Source: Clostridia bacterium
GTDB lineage: Bacteria > Bacillota > Clostridia > Christensenellales > Aristaeellaceae
NCBI GenBank assembly: GCA_030529995.1
Contig: JAUMVT010000009.1
Location: forward strand, 1 to 54,843
Direction: 5' to 3'
DNA length: 54,843 nucleotides
Below, one piece after another: positions 16,317 through 24,418 of the stretch; the first letter of the stretch is position 1; every line of letters starts with the position of its first letter. Under the pieces are notes generated by a model. The model had not been told where the DNA came from. It saw only the letters and a list, made by a program, of their open reading frames with translations, and did no database searches. The position numbers and the translations under genes are program-made.

Positions 16317-17786
16317 ATGAAGAAAATCGTCGCCCTGCTGTGTGCCCTGGTGCTGTGCATCGGCTGTCTGCCGGTGATGGCCGAGGAAACCGCAGCCCAT
16401 CCCAAGTATGTGTTCATGTTCATCGGCGATGGCATGGGCAATCCCCAGGTGACCGCAACCCAGTACTATCTGGGCAGCATCCAGAACCCTGACAGTGATT
16501 TCCCCGTTCCGGCGGATCTGTCCTTTACTACCTTCCCTTATCTGGGACTGGTAACTACCTACGACAGCTCTTCCTTCTGCCCGGACTCTGCCTCCACGGC
16601 AACCTCCATGGCATCCGGCAAGAAGACCCTGTCCGGCGTCATCAACTATGACGTAACGCTGACCACTCCCTACAAGCTGATCACTGAATATGCCAAGGAA
16701 GCCGGCAAGAAGATTGGCGTGATCACCTCCGTGTCTGTGGATCATGCAACCCCTGCGGCCTACTACGCTAAGCAGCCTTCCCGTAACGACTACTATGAAA
16801 TCGCCCTGCAGGCACTGACCGGCACCACGGTGGATTATCTGGCAGGCGGCGGCTTCAAGCGCATGACCGGCGATGGCTCCCAGCAGTCTCTGATGGAAAT
16901 TGCCGAGGAAAACGGCTGGACCATCCCCACCACCAATGACGAAATCCGCAACCTGACGGCCACGGACGGACGGGTGCTGGCTACCAACCCTGTGCTGCAG
17001 GATTCCAAGGCCATCCACTATGAAATCGACCGGGAGCAGCTGGAAGCTGCCGGCGAAGACGTGCTGTCTCTGGCGGACTTTGTGCGCAGCGGCATCAATG
17101 TACTGGATAATGACAACGGCTTCTTCATGATGTGCGAAGGCGGCAAGATTGACTGGGCTGGACACGCCAATGATGCTGCAACCTCCATCCATGACACCCT
17201 GGCACTGTCCGATGCGGTACAGGTTGCACTGGACTTCGCCGCAGACCATCCCGGCGAGTGCCTGATCATTGTGACCGCTGACCACGAAACCGGCGGCATG
17301 ACCATCGGCTTTGCCACCACCGCTTATGATACGCACTTCCAGTACCTGGCCAACCAGAAGACTTCCTTCACCGCCTTTGACGATGTGATTGCGGAGCTGA
17401 AGGAGAACAACGCCACCTTCGACCAGGCCATGGAAAAGGTGGAGGAACTCTACGGCCTGACCCGAGAGGAAGGTAAGGAATTGTCCCTGACCGAAACAGA
17501 TGTGGAAAGCCTCCGTCAGGCATGGGAAGCAACCACCGGCACCACGGAAGTGGCTGAGGATGAAGCGGCACTGCTCTACGGCGGATACAATCCCTTCTCC
17601 ATGGCGGTGAGCCACATCATGAACAACAAGGCCGGCCTGTCCTACACCTCTTATGCCCACACGGGTCTGCAGATTCCGGTGTACGCCTGGGGCGTGGGTG
17701 CCGAGAAGTTCTCCGGCCTGTACGACAACACGGACATCTTCAACCGCACCATGGAAGCCATGGGTCTGACGGCTGACGCAGAGTAA
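16317..17786 (+). CDS. phoA: Secreted alkaline phosphatase, PhoA family
   Basis: The 489-residue protein has a signal peptide ending near VMA (residue 22). PhoA-family metal and catalytic motifs are intact: IGDGMG near residue 37, CPDSASTATSMASGKK with the nucleophilic Ser (about residue 85), GKIDWAGH, TADHETGG and a C-terminal HTG. It hydrolyses phosphate monoesters outside the cell using two zinc and one magnesium ion. The length fits the family. GAGGAGG lies before the start. It follows a strong terminator, so it is its own unit, possibly with the next gene (78 bp away, with a hairpin between). Phosphate release may complement the phosphonate genes, but no link is shown. Confidence 0.93.
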   Translation: MKKIVALLCALVLCIGCLPVMAEETAAHPKYVFMFIGDGMGNPQVTATQYYLGSIQNPDSDFPVPADLSFTTFPYLGLVTTYDSSSFCPDSASTATSMASGKKTLSGVINYDVTLTTPYKLITEYAKEAGKKIGVITSVSVDHATPAAYYAKQPSRNDYYEIALQALTGTTVDYLAGGGFKRMTGDGSQQSLMEIAEENGWTIPTTNDEIRNLTATDGRVLATNPVLQDSKAIHYEIDREQLEAAGEDVLSLADFVRSGINVLDNDNGFFMMCEGGKIDWAGHANDAATSIHDTLALSDAVQVALDFAADHPGECLIIVTADHETGGMTIGFATTAYDTHFQYLANQKTSFTAFDDVIAELKENNATFDQAMEKVEELYGLTREEGKELSLTETDVESLRQAWEATTGTTEVAEDEAALLYGGYNPFSMAVSHIMNNKAGLSYTSYAHTGLQIPVYAWGVGAEKFSGLYDNTDIFNRTMEAMGLTADAE

Positions 17787-17806
17787 AAAATCAAAGCAAG
17801 TACGAG

Positions 17807-17836
17807 GGGCAAGGGATGCATGCCAATCCCTTGCCC
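17807..17836 (+). other. Intergenic hairpin without T-run
   Basis: GGGCAAGGGAT and ATCCCTTGCCC form a perfect 11-bp stem with an 8-nt loop, but no T-run follows. It may be an mRNA-stabilising or attenuating hairpin between the phosphatase and YibE/F genes. Confidence 0.55.
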
Positions 17837-17864
17837 TGAACTTGGTTTGCACAGGGGGGCGACC

Positions 17865-19046
17865 ATGATGAAGCGCAAAATGAACCGTAAGAACCGAATG
17901 AACTGGATGCTGTGTCTGGTAACACTGGTGGTTTGCGGTTTGCTTTGCCTGCTGCCGGATGAGCATCTGAACATTACCAGCAGCTTTCCGCGGGAGCAGG
18001 TGCGCATTGAGCAGGTGGATAACAGCATGCTGGATTCCATCGGTATTGTGTATAACGGAGTGCAGCCTTGCGTGGTGACAATCCTTACGGGAGAATACGC
18101 AGGACAGCAGTTTACATCTTACAATTATCTGAATTCCGCCTTGGATAAGGATAAGCTGTACGAGGCAGGGGACACGGCCTGGGCCATGCTGCAAACCGGC
18201 GGCGAGAAGCCGGTGGTGACGCTGATTGACCACTACCGCATGGGCACGGAAGCGGCGGTGGTGGGAGCTTTGGCATTGGTGCTGATCCTCTTCGGCGGCG
18301 TTATCGGCTGCGGCGCCATGGTGTCTTTGGTGGCAAGTGCCGTCATCGTGTGGAAGCTGTTGATTCCCCTCCTGCTGGATGGAGTAGATCCCATGCTCTC
18401 TTCCTTTGTGACGGTGCTGGTGCTGACGGTGCTGATTGATGTGCTGGTGGCAGGCTTTACGAGACGATGCCTGACGGCCATCCTTGGCTCCATCGCCGGC
18501 ACGCTGGTTACCTGTCTCAGCGCATGGGGCTTAACCTATCTGCTGAAGCTTGACGGCGGTGATCTCCCTTATGTGGTGCCGCTGCTCAGCCAATCTGCCA
18601 TGCAGGTGGATACCCGCAGCCTGTACATCGGCATGATGTTTCTGGCAAACTCCGGCGCATTGATGGACCTGTCCATGGACATCAGCGTGTCTCTGGAAGA
18701 AATCCACTACCATAAGCCGGACATCAGCTATCCTGCCTTGATGAAGTCCGGTCTGCTGGTAGGGCGCAGCGTGCTGGGCACCATGACCACCACCCTGATG
18801 CTTGCCTACTCCGGCAATTACCTTTCCATGCTGATGTACTTTGTGGGGCAGGGAACGCCGGTGACGGATATCATCAACCTGAAATATGTTGCATCCCAGC
18901 TGCTGAATACACTGGTGGGTTCCTTCGGCCTTGCCGCAGCCGCGCCTCTGACGGCACTGATCGCTTCGGCCATGTATCTGCGTGCACCCAAAAAGAAAGC
19001 AGCGGACGAAGGAATCTCTTGTCCTTCGTCCGTGCAGGAAAATTGA
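17865..19046 (+). CDS. YibE/F-family multi-pass membrane protein
   Basis: The start is the ATG at 17865 after AGGGGGG, giving 393 residues. An N-terminal helix (about 15-33), an extracytoplasmic beta domain (about 35-125) and then seven or eight helices (130-380) match the YibE/F family; the segment around ANSGALMDLSMDISVSLEEI is characteristic. Family function is unknown, though members are found widely in Clostridia and lactic bacteria. It is convergent with fprA, with only 4 bp between stop codons, and its last codons encode the terminator stem used by the opposite strand. Confidence 0.88.
   Translation: MMKRKMNRKNRMNWMLCLVTLVVCGLLCLLPDEHLNITSSFPREQVRIEQVDNSMLDSIGIVYNGVQPCVVTILTGEYAGQQFTSYNYLNSALDKDKLYEAGDTAWAMLQTGGEKPVVTLIDHYRMGTEAAVVGALALVLILFGGVIGCGAMVSLVASAVIVWKLLIPLLLDGVDPMLSSFVTVLVLTVLIDVLVAGFTRRCLTAILGSIAGTLVTCLSAWGLTYLLKLDGGDLPYVVPLLSQSAMQVDTRSLYIGMMFLANSGALMDLSMDISVSLEEIHYHKPDISYPALMKSGLLVGRSVLGTMTTTLMLAYSGNYLSMLMYFVGQGTPVTDIINLKYVASQLLNTLVGSFGLAAAAPLTALIASAMYLRAPKKKAADEGISCPSSVQEN
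18990..19032 (-). terminator. Terminator of perR-fprA inside the YibE/F coding end
   Basis: The arms are 19003-19013 and 19022-19032 (core GGACGAAGGA / TCCTTCGTCC). Read on the minus strand, the stem is followed by GCTGCTTTCTTTTT. The stem is within the last codons of the plus-strand gene. Confidence 0.72.
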
Positions 19047-19050
19047 AATC

Positions 19051-20217
19051 TTACTGATAGGCTGCCGCAATCTCCTGAGCCAGGGCATCCAGCTGGGCTT
19101 CGCTGTCCCCATTCAGGGCAGACTTGATGCTCACGGTATGTTCAAAGAAGGTGATGTTCTTGCTGCCTTCCAAAGCTTTGCGAATCACCTTTCCTGCCAT
19201 GGGTGCCCAGGAACCGTTTTCAATGATGCCCACCCGGCGGTTCTGGTAGTCCCGTTCCGTCAGGGCGTGGAGGAAGGTGTTCATACAGGGGAAAACATCC
19301 CCGTTGTAGGTGACGGAGGCCAGCACCATGGTATCGTACCGGAAGGCGTCCTCTACACATTCCGCCATATCGGAACGAGCCAGATCCACGGCTTCTGCCT
19401 GAGGCACACCGGCGGCAACCAGCTTGGCGCACAGCTTTTCCGCTGCCTCCTTGGTGTGACCATAAACGGAGGCGTAGAAGACCATGACACCCTTGCTTTC
19501 AGGCTGATAGGAGGACCAAGTGTCGTACAGGTTCAGATAATAGCTGAGGTTCTCCGTCAGCATGGGTCCGTGCAGGGGATAAATGGCGGCAATATCCAGC
19601 CCGGCGGCTTTCTTCAGCAGTGCCTGAACAGGCTTGCCGTACTTGCCCACAATGCCGAAGTAGTACCGGCGTGCCTCGCAAGCCCAGTCTTCCACAGCGT
19701 CAAGGGCACCGAATTTGCCGAAGCCGTCGGCGGAAAAGAGAATCTTGTCCGCATCGTCATAGGTGACCATGACTTCCGGCCAGTGCACCATAGGTGCCAT
19801 GATAAAGGTCAGGGTATGGGTGCCTAGGGGAAGCGTACTCATTTCCCCAACCTCCAGCGTGTTTGTCAGGCGAAGGGCAGGGAAGAACTGCTGCATCATG
19901 GCGAAGGCCTTCTTGTTGGAAACGATGACGGCATCCGGGTACTTGTGGGCAAAAAGCTCAATGGAACCGGCATGGTCAGGCTCCATGTGCTGCACCACCA
20001 GATAATCCGGGGCTTGGCCGCAGAGCACTTCGTCAAGCTGCTTCAGCCACGCATCCGCCTTCCGCAGGTCGACTGCATCCATCACGCAGGTCTTTTCATC
20101 CCTGATCACATAGGAATTGTAGGACATGCCCTGGGGTACCACGTACTGTCCTTCAAACAGGTCGATGTCATGGTCGTTGACGCCAACGTAGTAAACCTTT
20201 TCCGTTAGCTGTTTCAT
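19051..20217 (-). CDS. fprA: A-type flavoprotein (flavodiiron NO/O2 reductase)
   Basis: The 388-residue protein has an N-terminal metallo-beta-lactamase-like diiron domain with HMEPDH (the HxExDH ligand motif, about residue 77), VHWPE, the Asp in SADGFG and the His in LHGP. A C-terminal flavodoxin domain follows (about 245-385), with YASVYGHTKEAA for FMN binding. Such proteins reduce O2 to water or NO to N2O in the cytoplasm of anaerobes, taking electrons from rubredoxin or similar. It is co-transcribed with the perR-like gene (3 bp gap, GGAGAAG site), so it is likely induced by oxygen or peroxide stress. Confidence 0.95.
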   Translation of the reverse strand: MKQLTEKVYYVGVNDHDIDLFEGQYVVPQGMSYNSYVIRDEKTCVMDAVDLRKADAWLKQLDEVLCGQAPDYLVVQHMEPDHAGSIELFAHKYPDAVIVSNKKAFAMMQQFFPALRLTNTLEVGEMSTLPLGTHTLTFIMAPMVHWPEVMVTYDDADKILFSADGFGKFGALDAVEDWACEARRYYFGIVGKYGKPVQALLKKAAGLDIAAIYPLHGPMLTENLSYYLNLYDTWSSYQPESKGVMVFYASVYGHTKEAAEKLCAKLVAAGVPQAEAVDLARSDMAECVEDAFRYDTMVLASVTYNGDVFPCMNTFLHALTERDYQNRRVGIIENGSWAPMAGKVIRKALEGSKNITFFEHTVSIKSALNGDSEAQLDALAQEIAAAYQ

Positions 20218-20220
20218 GCT

Positions 20221-20625
20221 TCACTTCTCCTTTGCTTTTTGTGCTTCGGCAGCGCATGCCGGGCATAGCCCACGAAAGAAAATATCATAATCCAGAAACT
20301 GCATGCCATGGGTATCACGAATTCTTTGCATCAGGTCGGGGAGGACTTCCATGTCCACATCCGATACCTGACCGCACTTGACACAACGAATGTGATAATG
20401 ATCTTCCAGCGTAAAATCAAAGCGGTCGGGTCCTTCCGGGACTTCCACCTTGCGAATCAGTCCCTCTTCCGCTAAAATGCCCAGATTCCTGTAGACCGTC
20501 CCTTTGCCGATGTTGGGATGGTCTTTTTTGATGCAGGCGTAAACCTCATCAGCGGTTAAGTGCCGCTTTAACTGGCGGACGGTGTTCAGCACCAAGTCTT
20601 TTTGAATGGTGTGCCTTCTTTCCAT
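20221..20625 (-). CDS. perR: Fur-family regulator, PerR-like
   Basis: The 134-residue protein has an N-terminal winged helix (residues 5-80; LTADEVYACI, IGKGTVYRNLGIL) and a C-terminal dimer domain. The structural zinc site is two CxxC pairs (CVKC and CPAC), and regulatory ligands lie in DRFDFTLEDHYH. The Asp in that segment and the pairing with fprA favour a peroxide or redox sensor (PerR) over an iron sensor, but this is inference. AAGGAGG lies before the ATG. A palindrome in its own leader, next to a consensus promoter, suggests autoregulation. Confidence 0.9.
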   Translation of the reverse strand: MERRHTIQKDLVLNTVRQLKRHLTADEVYACIKKDHPNIGKGTVYRNLGILAEEGLIRKVEVPEGPDRFDFTLEDHYHIRCVKCGQVSDVDMEVLPDLMQRIRDTHGMQFLDYDIFFRGLCPACAAEAQKAKEK

Positions 20626-20637
20626 GAATCCTCCTTG

Positions 20638-20654
20638 TTAGGATAAAATCCTAA
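20638..20654 (-). promoter_or_regulatory. Palindromic operator over the perR start site
   Basis: TTAGGAT-AAA-ATCCTAA is a perfect 7-3-7 palindrome placed 5-6 bp downstream of the -10 box, covering the start site. It is the likely site for the encoded Fur/PerR protein. It differs from the textbook PerR box in sequence and arm spacing. Confidence 0.7.
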
Positions 20655-20659
20655 TTGGA

Positions 20660-20688
20660 ATTATAATGGGTTTCGCAAAGCGTGTCAA
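20660..20688 (-). promoter_or_regulatory. Consensus promoter of perR-fprA
   Basis: A perfect TTGACA (20683-20688), a 17-nt spacer and a perfect TATAAT (20660-20665) on the minus strand. So strong a promoter implies tight repression when not needed. Confidence 0.9.
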
Positions 20689-20717
20689 TACAGGAGAAGG
20701 AACGGAAAGTATATGCA

Positions 20718-20733
20718 TTTTTTTTTTTTTTTT
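20718..20733. repeat. Run of 16 T
   Basis: A homopolymer in the divergent region between perR and the unknown operon. No stem precedes it, so it is not a terminator. It may be a phase-variable length tract or an upstream AT element. Confidence 0.8.
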
Positions 20734-20817
20734 GAAAATGATGGAAAAATGAGACTGAATATGATAGAATGAATTCGAACAAACCGGAATGGCTGAAACA
20801 AAACATGGGATGAAAAC

Positions 20818-22488
20818 ATGAGTGAGGGATCGGACATGGATGATGCTCCATATAGAAAAACAGGAAGCGTACAGGCCGATAATATTGACTGCGTAAATCA
20901 CCCAAATTTGAAGGCTGATGTGCAATCGGAAGAAGTGATTGCGGCGGAGATTGCGTACAAGAGGCAAGGTCGTACAGCTCACACGGCGGATCCGCTGACA
21001 GAAGCGCAGATTGACGAGCGGCTTGCGCAGGTGAACAGCAAACTGGAAGCCTACACCAACGTGCACAAAGAGGACTATGTCCTTGCCATCACCAGCGGCC
21101 TTTTTGCAGGGATTATCGATGCCGTTTTCGTAGGCGAAATTTCCTTTGGCGAAGAGGGAATCAAACTGTCCCATCAGCAGGTCAACAACTTTATTCAGAA
21201 GTTTGCTGAATCCAGAGGTTTGGGCGGTGAACGGCTGAAGGACAGCATCGGTGCGCTGGAACGGCATTTCAAGGTGGCACAGGATAACGCTTGGAAGGGT
21301 GCCGGCATTGGCGTGAACGCAAAAAACCATCATCTGGCAGACTTTGCCCATCACCCGACACCGCTGGGACTGTTGTCGGCAATTATCGTCCAAGTCCTCC
21401 GTGTGGGTGCTTTCGTCAATAAGGATGGTGAATGGCATTTTCTTTTTGTAAAGACGAGTGCAAAGGATCTCGCTGTCACGCTGATCCCTGCTGTCCTGAC
21501 AGGGATGCTGAATTGGCTGGTTGCAATGGGCGAGAAGAAGTATCAGGAGAACACCGGGGAGGAAATCCCAAAGGCATTTCGCGGCATTGTGCATTTTGCC
21601 GCCTCTGCCCCTTGGCTCTTCGAAATTGCCAAGTGCGCCGACAACTGGTTCGGGCATCTTGTGAGTGATATGGGCGGCTCTAAGAATACGGCCGGTGAGG
21701 GCATGGGCATACCGGGTGTGCTGATGTCCCTTTTGTATGAGGTAGCAAGCCTGCCGGGCTTGAAAGGTTCCGGGTTGCCTGCTTTTGTGAATGACCTGTA
21801 CGTGAAGCAGAAACTGAATCTGCGGCACGAGCTTTGCTTGCTTGAAGGGATTGGCAAACAGAGCTTGCCGGTGATTTTCAACGAGGTATTCACCCGAGTT
21901 CTTTTCTTTGCAAGCCGCTTGAGCTTCCAGTGGAATGAGCACAGTGACATCAAGGACATTGACTGGGAAAGCGTCGTGCCTTTCGGCAATCCGGCCATTG
22001 ATCGGATGATGACGATTGCCAGCATGACCTTTACCATGGCAGACACTGCCGATGCAGCAGTGCATGCGGCCATCGAATCCTGCGGCAACTGGCTGCTGTT
22101 TTCCAAGGTGTTTGTATCCAGATTCAACTACGTGGGCGCAGGCCGAGCGGTGCTTTCCGTTGCGAAGGAAATATGGAATGAACAGCAGGAAGCCCAGCTG
22201 AGGCATGAAAAAATGCTCCTGACCGAGGCGAAGACGGAGCACGTTGCGGAAAGATTCACAGCATACCGCAATGCTCTGGAGGAGCGTGTGTCCGCTTACC
22301 TTGTGGAGGACATGGAAGCCTTCTTGCTGGGCTTTGATGATATGGAGCAGGGCATGGCAAGCGGTGATGCTGACCTTGTGATCAGGGGCAATGTAACCAT
22401 TCAGCGGGTGCTGGGCAGGGAACCCCAGTTTACCACCCGGCAGGAATTTGATGCATTGATGGATTCGGATGATCCGCTGATTCTGTAG
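20818..22488 (+). CDS. Unrecognised 556-residue protein, first gene of a three-gene operon
   Basis: I do not recognise the family. The protein has a polar N-terminal tail (1-80), a Gly-rich hydrophobic stretch (AITSGLFAGIIDAVFVG, about 93), an HHPTPLGLL motif (about 180), a membrane-like segment VTLIPAVLTGMLNWLV (about 222), a Gly-rich stretch with HLVSDMGG then GEGMGIPG (about 280-305), and a helical C-terminal half. It has no signal peptide. The start may be 20818, or 20836, which has the better ribosome site (GAGGG, 7 nt). The next gene starts 9 bp after its stop. The pattern suggests a protein that touches or enters the membrane. Confidence 0.8.
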   Translation: MSEGSDMDDAPYRKTGSVQADNIDCVNHPNLKADVQSEEVIAAEIAYKRQGRTAHTADPLTEAQIDERLAQVNSKLEAYTNVHKEDYVLAITSGLFAGIIDAVFVGEISFGEEGIKLSHQQVNNFIQKFAESRGLGGERLKDSIGALERHFKVAQDNAWKGAGIGVNAKNHHLADFAHHPTPLGLLSAIIVQVLRVGAFVNKDGEWHFLFVKTSAKDLAVTLIPAVLTGMLNWLVAMGEKKYQENTGEEIPKAFRGIVHFAASAPWLFEIAKCADNWFGHLVSDMGGSKNTAGEGMGIPGVLMSLLYEVASLPGLKGSGLPAFVNDLYVKQKLNLRHELCLLEGIGKQSLPVIFNEVFTRVLFFASRLSFQWNEHSDIKDIDWESVVPFGNPAIDRMMTIASMTFTMADTADAAVHAAIESCGNWLLFSKVFVSRFNYVGAGRAVLSVAKEIWNEQQEAQLRHEKMLLTEAKTEHVAERFTAYRNALEERVSAYLVEDMEAFLLGFDDMEQGMASGDADLVIRGNVTIQRVLGREPQFTTRQEFDALMDSDDPLIL

Positions 22489-22497
22489 GAGGAAACA

Positions 22498-23295
22498 ATG
22501 GCGAAATTTGATTTGGGAAAAGCATTGAAACAGGTGGGAAGCACTGCTGCCAAGGCAACGGAGAAAGCGACAGCAGCGGCGAAAAACGGTGTGAAGAATT
22601 TGCAGGAAACGGCGAAGCAGCAGACAGATAAAATTTCGGAACAAATGAAAGCCGGCGCAGAGCAGAAAAAAGCAAAGGAAGCTCTGAAACAGGCAGAAAA
22701 GAAAGCAACGGAAGACAAGGAGGCCATGGAGGCCGGCGGCGTGAAGGCAATTGCGCCGCAAAATGCCGTGAAGGTCTTCTACTACCTGATGGCAGCGGAT
22801 GAAAAATTCGCGGCAGAGGAAGAGGAACAGTTCCAGCTGGTCGGAAAGGAAATCGACCCGAATTTTGAAGCTCATCAGGAAGCTATTGTGAAGAACTGCG
22901 AGGAGCAGATGGAGAAAGTCATCGACCCTGCGGATTATTACGATACCCTTCAGGATGGTGTGGAGGCTGCACTGACAGGGGAGCAGACGTCCCTTGACGG
23001 CTTTATCACCCCCAAACTTCTGATGTGGGATCTATTAGTCATTGCCAACAGCGACAATGAATACCACGATGCGGAACGCAAGCTCATCAAGTATGTAGTC
23101 AGGAAGCTGAACATTGCCAAGGATGTTTTTCTGGAGATGGAAAGCAGCCTGCTGACCATTCGGGATATTGAAAGAGAGATGGACTGGATCAAAACCACGG
23201 ACAGGCCTTATCTTGCTATTGAGAAACAGGTCAGGGAACTGGACAAGCGCAGGGAGGACATTCTCGGCGCTGTGAAAGCCTTGATTACGCTTTAA
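22498..23295 (+). CDS. TerB-like protein with N-terminal coiled coil
   Basis: The 265-residue protein has an Ala/Lys/Glu coiled-coil N-terminus (about 1-80) and a helical C-terminal domain (85-265). LMAADEKFAAEEEEQF and ANSDNEYHDAERKLI look like the paired acidic helix motifs of TerB/TerB-like domains, which bind metal and often sit at the membrane in stress and phage-response operons. The assignment rests on motif shape only. AGGAGG lies 5 nt before the ATG. It is the middle gene of the operon. Confidence 0.72.
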   Translation: MAKFDLGKALKQVGSTAAKATEKATAAAKNGVKNLQETAKQQTDKISEQMKAGAEQKKAKEALKQAEKKATEDKEAMEAGGVKAIAPQNAVKVFYYLMAADEKFAAEEEEQFQLVGKEIDPNFEAHQEAIVKNCEEQMEKVIDPADYYDTLQDGVEAALTGEQTSLDGFITPKLLMWDLLVIANSDNEYHDAERKLIKYVVRKLNIAKDVFLEMESSLLTIRDIEREMDWIKTTDRPYLAIEKQVRELDKRREDILGAVKALITL

Positions 23296-23308
23296 GGAGG
23301 AGCTGAAC

Positions 23309-24322
23309 ATGCCGTTACCCTTGGTTTTTATAGGCATTGCAGTGGCGACCGGCGCTGTAGGCACCGGAAAAGCCGTGAAAGCAGGCTTGGACACTTATGA
23401 TGCAAAGCATATCAATCAATCCGCCAACCAGATTGTCTCTGAATCCACAAACATGCTCAATGCACAGAGAGAAGCATGCAGCGAGGCCTTGAAAAAGCTG
23501 GGTGCGGAAAAGATCTTCCTGCTGAATGGCAACATGACGCAGTTTCTGGATACCTTCACCAAGCTGAAGAATGTTGATTTCCGGGAGACGGAGGGCTTGA
23601 GCGAACTCAGCAAGCTCCACATTGACGAGCAGGATTTTGTGGAGATGAAGGCACTATGCAACTTCGCTGCTTCCCTTGCCGGCGGTACTGTGGCAGGAAC
23701 AGCTGCGGGAGCAGCGGCTGCCTTGGGCGCATACGGAGCGGCACAAATGCTCGCGTGCGCATCCACAGGCACGGCTATTGCCTCGCTCAGCGGTGCAGCA
23801 GCGGCAAACGCAACAATGGCCTTCTTTGGCGGCGGCTCTCTTGCTGCCGGCGGCTTGGGAATGACCGGCGGTGCGGTGGTTCTGGGTGGCCTGGCTGCCG
23901 GTCCTGCATTGCTTGTCATGGGTCTTGTTGCCGGAGAGGCCGCAAAGAAGGGGCTGGAACAGGCAAGGACAAATCACGCCGAGGCGGTGCAGCTGGCAGA
24001 ACAGCTGGATACAGCATCCAAGCAGTGTGAAGCGATCCGCCGCAGGACGTACATGCTCTATCACCTGCTGGCACGGCTGGATACGTACTTCCTGCCCTGC
24101 ATCTATCAGATGGAAGACATCGTAAAGGCAGAAGGGGAGGACTACAGTCGCTTCACGGCGGAATCCAAGAAGGCGATCGCCTCCTGTGTGAGCATTGCGG
24201 TATCCATTAAGGCTGTGCTGGATACGCAGCTGCTGACGGATGATGGCCTTCTGACGGATGCCTCAGCAGGCATTGCAGTTGACACGGAAGCGTTTGTGAA
24301 CAAGCTGGTGCTGGCACGATAA
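23309..24322 (+). CDS. Glycine/alanine-rich membrane-inserting protein, function unknown
   Basis: The 337-residue protein has a hydrophobic N-terminus (3-22), a helical region (30-110), a long Gly/Ala-rich hydrophobic block (about 115-205; many GxxxG-like steps, e.g. GGTVAGTAAGAAAALG) that resembles glycine-zipper membrane hairpins, and a helical C-terminus (210-337). Such blocks occur in pore-forming or membrane-remodelling proteins, but no known toxin motif is seen. GGAGG precedes the start. It is the last gene of the operon, followed by a terminator. Confidence 0.75.
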   Translation: MPLPLVFIGIAVATGAVGTGKAVKAGLDTYDAKHINQSANQIVSESTNMLNAQREACSEALKKLGAEKIFLLNGNMTQFLDTFTKLKNVDFRETEGLSELSKLHIDEQDFVEMKALCNFAASLAGGTVAGTAAGAAAALGAYGAAQMLACASTGTAIASLSGAAAANATMAFFGGGSLAAGGLGMTGGAVVLGGLAAGPALLVMGLVAGEAAKKGLEQARTNHAEAVQLAEQLDTASKQCEAIRRRTYMLYHLLARLDTYFLPCIYQMEDIVKAEGEDYSRFTAESKKAIASCVSIAVSIKAVLDTQLLTDDGLLTDASAGIAVDTEAFVNKLVLAR

Positions 24323-24341
24323 AACGAAATATCATGAGAAA

Positions 24342-24382
24342 CGGTCTCTGCTTGCGTACAAAAAAGCAGAGGCCGCTTTTTT
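24342..24382 (+). terminator. Plus-strand terminator of the unknown operon
   Basis: CGGTCTCTGCTT (24342-24353) pairs with AAGCAGAGGCCG (24364-24375), 12 bp with one G-T pair, followed by six T (24377-24382). Confidence 0.9.
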
Positions 24383-24393
24383 GCAGCCTCTGC
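24360..24393 (-). terminator. Minus-strand terminator of the GH3 gene, interlocked with the plus one
   Basis: GCAGAGGC (24366-24373) pairs with GCCTCTGC (24386-24393). On the minus strand the stem is followed by six T (complement of 24360-24365). It shares one arm with the plus-strand terminator. Confidence 0.8.
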
Positions 24394-24418
24394 GGGGGAT
24401 GGTTACGAGATGAACTTT

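Noticed and set aside
20718-20733. Poly-T as a terminator
   Set aside because: No GC stem lies before it on either strand.
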